58,675 nt of DNA, taken from the NCBI GenBank assembly GCA_030674155.1, contig CM060342.1, positions 16,814,938 to 16,873,612 on the forward strand, written 5' to 3'. Origin of the DNA: Stramonita haemastoma. Its lineage: Eukaryota; Mollusca; Gastropoda; Neogastropoda; Muricidae. Positions 57,080 to 58,675 of this stretch are shown here, piece after piece. Under the pieces are notes generated by a model. It worked only from the letters and a program-made list of their open reading frames with translations. It ran no database searches and was not told where the DNA came from. Position 1 is the first letter of the stretch; each line of letters opens with the position of its first letter. The translations under genes and the position numbers were made by a program.

Positions 57080-57267
57080 CTGTTCCTCTGCCTTCTTGGC
57101 AAACTGCCGGTCAGTCAGGCTGTACGCTCGCTTGAAGGCCAGTTCGGGTTGGCGGCAAAGTTGGGGTCACGCAGAAGGTTGACGTGCAGCTGGCTGGCGG
57201 AGAACATGGCGGCTTCAGAGCCTGCGTGGCCATCGAACACCGCGTAGTACGACTGACCAGGGCTGTC
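57080..57267 (-). CDS. PPM1F: PPM1E/PPM1F-like PP2C phosphatase, exon a (first visible coding exon)
   Basis: This exon carries the first metal-binding PP2C motif, YYAVFDGHAG, followed by an amphipathic stretch matching the region after the DGH motif of PPM1E/PPM1F. Metal-dependent PP2C phosphatases remove phosphate from Ser/Thr using two metal ions; the POPX branch acts on CaM kinases and PAK. On the minus strand an acceptor ending ACACAG precedes GACAGC, and the exon ends GAACAG followed by GTGAGT. The length is 188 nt. The frame breaks near 57143-57147, where one base seems missing in a CCGAAC context; with it the exon would be 189 nt, phase 0 to 0, and would continue ELAFKRAYSLTDRQFAKK, the expected family sequence. 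DGHAG instead of the common DGHGG is a mild departure. Upstream exons lie beyond the window. An invertebrate gene could equally be the single ancestor of PPM1E and PPM1F. Confidence 0.88.
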
Positions 57268-57579
57268 CTGTGTCAGCACAGTGTGCATAGCAATGAGGAC
57301 ACAGCAAAAGGAAAAATACACATTGACAATATGTTCTCTTCCTTCTCTTAACATTATCGCACATTCTCCCTGATGCTGAGTTAATGCTAGAGATAACATT
57401 ATGTTTATTTTATTCTGTGTTCAGTAGATTCCTTTAAATTCCATTAATCTTGCTTGTTTATAGGTAGTTATTTGTTTGTACTCAATTTGTTTGTTTGCCG
57501 TCCAAATCACAAACTGTGCATGGACGTTAATTTAAAGACTACTACTTCTCTTCCTTGCTCCCCTTCCCTTTCCCTCTTT

Positions 57580-57633
57580 TCTCTGTCTGTCTGTCTGTCT
57601 GTCTCTCTGTCTGTCTGTGTCTGTCTGTCTTTT

Positions 57634-57666
<33 letters not shown>
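57580..57666. repeat. (TCTG)n-(TC)n microsatellite
   Basis: TCTG units at 57582-57628 followed by a TC run at 57639-57665, 3' to C/T-rich text. Confidence 0.93.
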
Positions 57667-57668
<2 letters not shown>

Positions 57669-58089
57669 CTTACACCCACCCACACCCACACTTTGAACAC
57701 ACTAAAAAAAAACTAAAAAAAGAGAAAAAAACAACAACTCTGAACACGTTTGAACGCTTGCCTTGACAAAGTGCAAGTCTTTAGTACCCATCTACTAATT
57801 CACGAAAAAGATTCAATGATGATTCATTTCCCACACAATCAAGTTTCCTCAACCCTCCAAACCGGTGTTACAGCTAAAATTTGTCCTTTTTAGTGAAAAA
57901 TAAAAGAACTTTTAGGCAAACGTCTTTATTGGAAAAAATAAATCACTGCCAAGTTTACTTTATGACAATTATTCAGATTTGTGTCTAATCGGTAAACAGT
58001 TAAAGGGTAAAAACTCTTAGTCAGGCAACATGGCTGATCTAACAGCCTGAGTAGTTTCCCTTCAAATGGCCACAGTTTCACTATTTTTA

Positions 58090-58612
58090 AACATAGGGAC
58101 CAGGATAGCCTAGTGGTTACAGCATTTAGGCTTGTGATCCAACAGTGTGCGTATAAGCCACTACTGAGATGACAATTCAAAGAATCTTTTTTTCCTCAGG
58201 AGTTAACATCAGTACAGACTCCACTCCCCTCAAAGTCCTTCAGATGAGACAGTTAACCCAGGTCCTGTGTACAAATGTATGCAGAACATCTTAACCCTTT
58301 CGCTGCTATCTTCTTTTGCTCAGGAACATGCTGGACGGAACAGAGAGAGCAATGAATCAAGATGAACAGCGATCGTCAACTGAGCATTGCTGGCGATGGT
58401 TTCTATGATGAACGCAGTGCGTCATCAGCGCAGTCAAGAGGTTAAGCACATGTTAATAAAACCCATTCTGCCTTTCAAAAGGGTATGCCATCACATGCCA
58501 CCAAGAACAGATGACAAAATCTAAAAACAAAAACAAAAAAAACAGTAACCCATGCACACTAGCATCCTGTTTAGATATAATCCCCAAAGTTGAAATTGGC
58601 TACCTAAATTAA
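58090..58612 (+). mobile_element. SINE-A copy, tail 1, with two TTAA insertions
   Basis: Head CAGGATAGCCTAGTGGTTAC, AGTTAACATCAGTACAGACT and GCAGAACATC, then a TTAA-flanked insert (58291-58445). It continues with GCACATGTTAATAAAACCC, the GTTTAGATATAATCCCCAAA tail 1, and GCTACCTAAATTAACC where a second TTAA insertion begins. Confidence 0.78.
58291..58445. mobile_element. piggyBac-like MITE
   Basis: TTAA flanks both ends. The left terminus is TTAACCCTTTCGCTGC and the right terminus complements to TTAACCTCTTGACTGC, 12 of 16 matching. It is about 150 bp with no coding content. TTAA target plus CCC/CCT start is the hallmark of piggyBac-type elements. Confidence 0.65.
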
Positions 58613-58675
58613 CCCTCTTAGTCCCGAACCAGGATTTGCCGGGATTGAATGATTGCCCCCCCCCCCCCCCCCCCC
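58609..58675 (+). mobile_element. piggyBac-like element, truncated by the window end
   Basis: TTAACCCTCTTAGTCCCGAA begins exactly where tail 1 of the SINE should read TTAATGGTGGG. It is followed by GGATTTGCCGGGATTG and a C run to the end of the sequence. Confidence 0.5.

Overview
This is a repeat-dominated window from an animal nuclear genome. It most resembles a marine mollusc, probably a gastropod. The reasons are spliceosomal introns, several tRNA-derived SINE families, mariner and non-LTR relics, long CA/GA/AAT microsatellites, runs of more than 20 G or C, and a repeated short element around TATATAGCGCT. The species assignment is inference; the eukaryotic character is seen directly. No bacterial-type operon, CRISPR or phage module is present.

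The only securely recognised protein gene is on the minus strand at the right. Four exons (57267-57080, 55095-54951, 53616-53520, 52473-52023) encode most of the PP2C catalytic domain of a PPM1E/PPM1F (POPX/CaMKP)-like serine/threonine phosphatase. All PP2C signature motifs are in order, the splice sites are canonical and the phases match. The N-terminal exons lie beyond the right edge. Three of the four exons carry one single-base frame break each, next to short runs, which looks more like unpolished long-read consensus than an old pseudogene. The introns are packed with SINEs. One SINE inserted exactly over the donor site of the first visible exon and duplicated it.

The left half is dominated by a doubled block. 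About 4,015-16,075 and 16,176-25,672 are collinear copies: SINE, TIR element with internal satellite, non-LTR relic, 40-bp array, mariner relic, G-rich minisatellite. They are separated by exactly 100 N, so the simplest reading is two overlapping contigs (two haplotypes) that were not merged, not a biological tandem duplication. Each copy ends in a 26-30 bp minisatellite with a long G run in every unit.

Between 26 and 37 kb the plus strand switches from G/T-rich to C-rich degenerate repeats. This part also holds SINEs, including a chimera of a tRNA promoter with a 5S rRNA control region, and a local duplication. From 37 to 51 kb the sequence is mostly AT-rich, with microsatellites and scattered SINEs. 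A CpG-denser stretch at 41.64-42.13 kb is a possible promoter. One unrecognised candidate exon lies at 2.04-2.33 kb on the plus strand.

SINE families are named here for reference only: SINE-A (tRNA head, two alternative 3' tails), SINE-B (tRNA-Thr-like head), SINE-C (tRNA/5S chimera), SINE-D (minus-strand copies around 29-37 kb). No database search was possible, so family names outside PP2C, mariner and non-LTR RT are descriptive.
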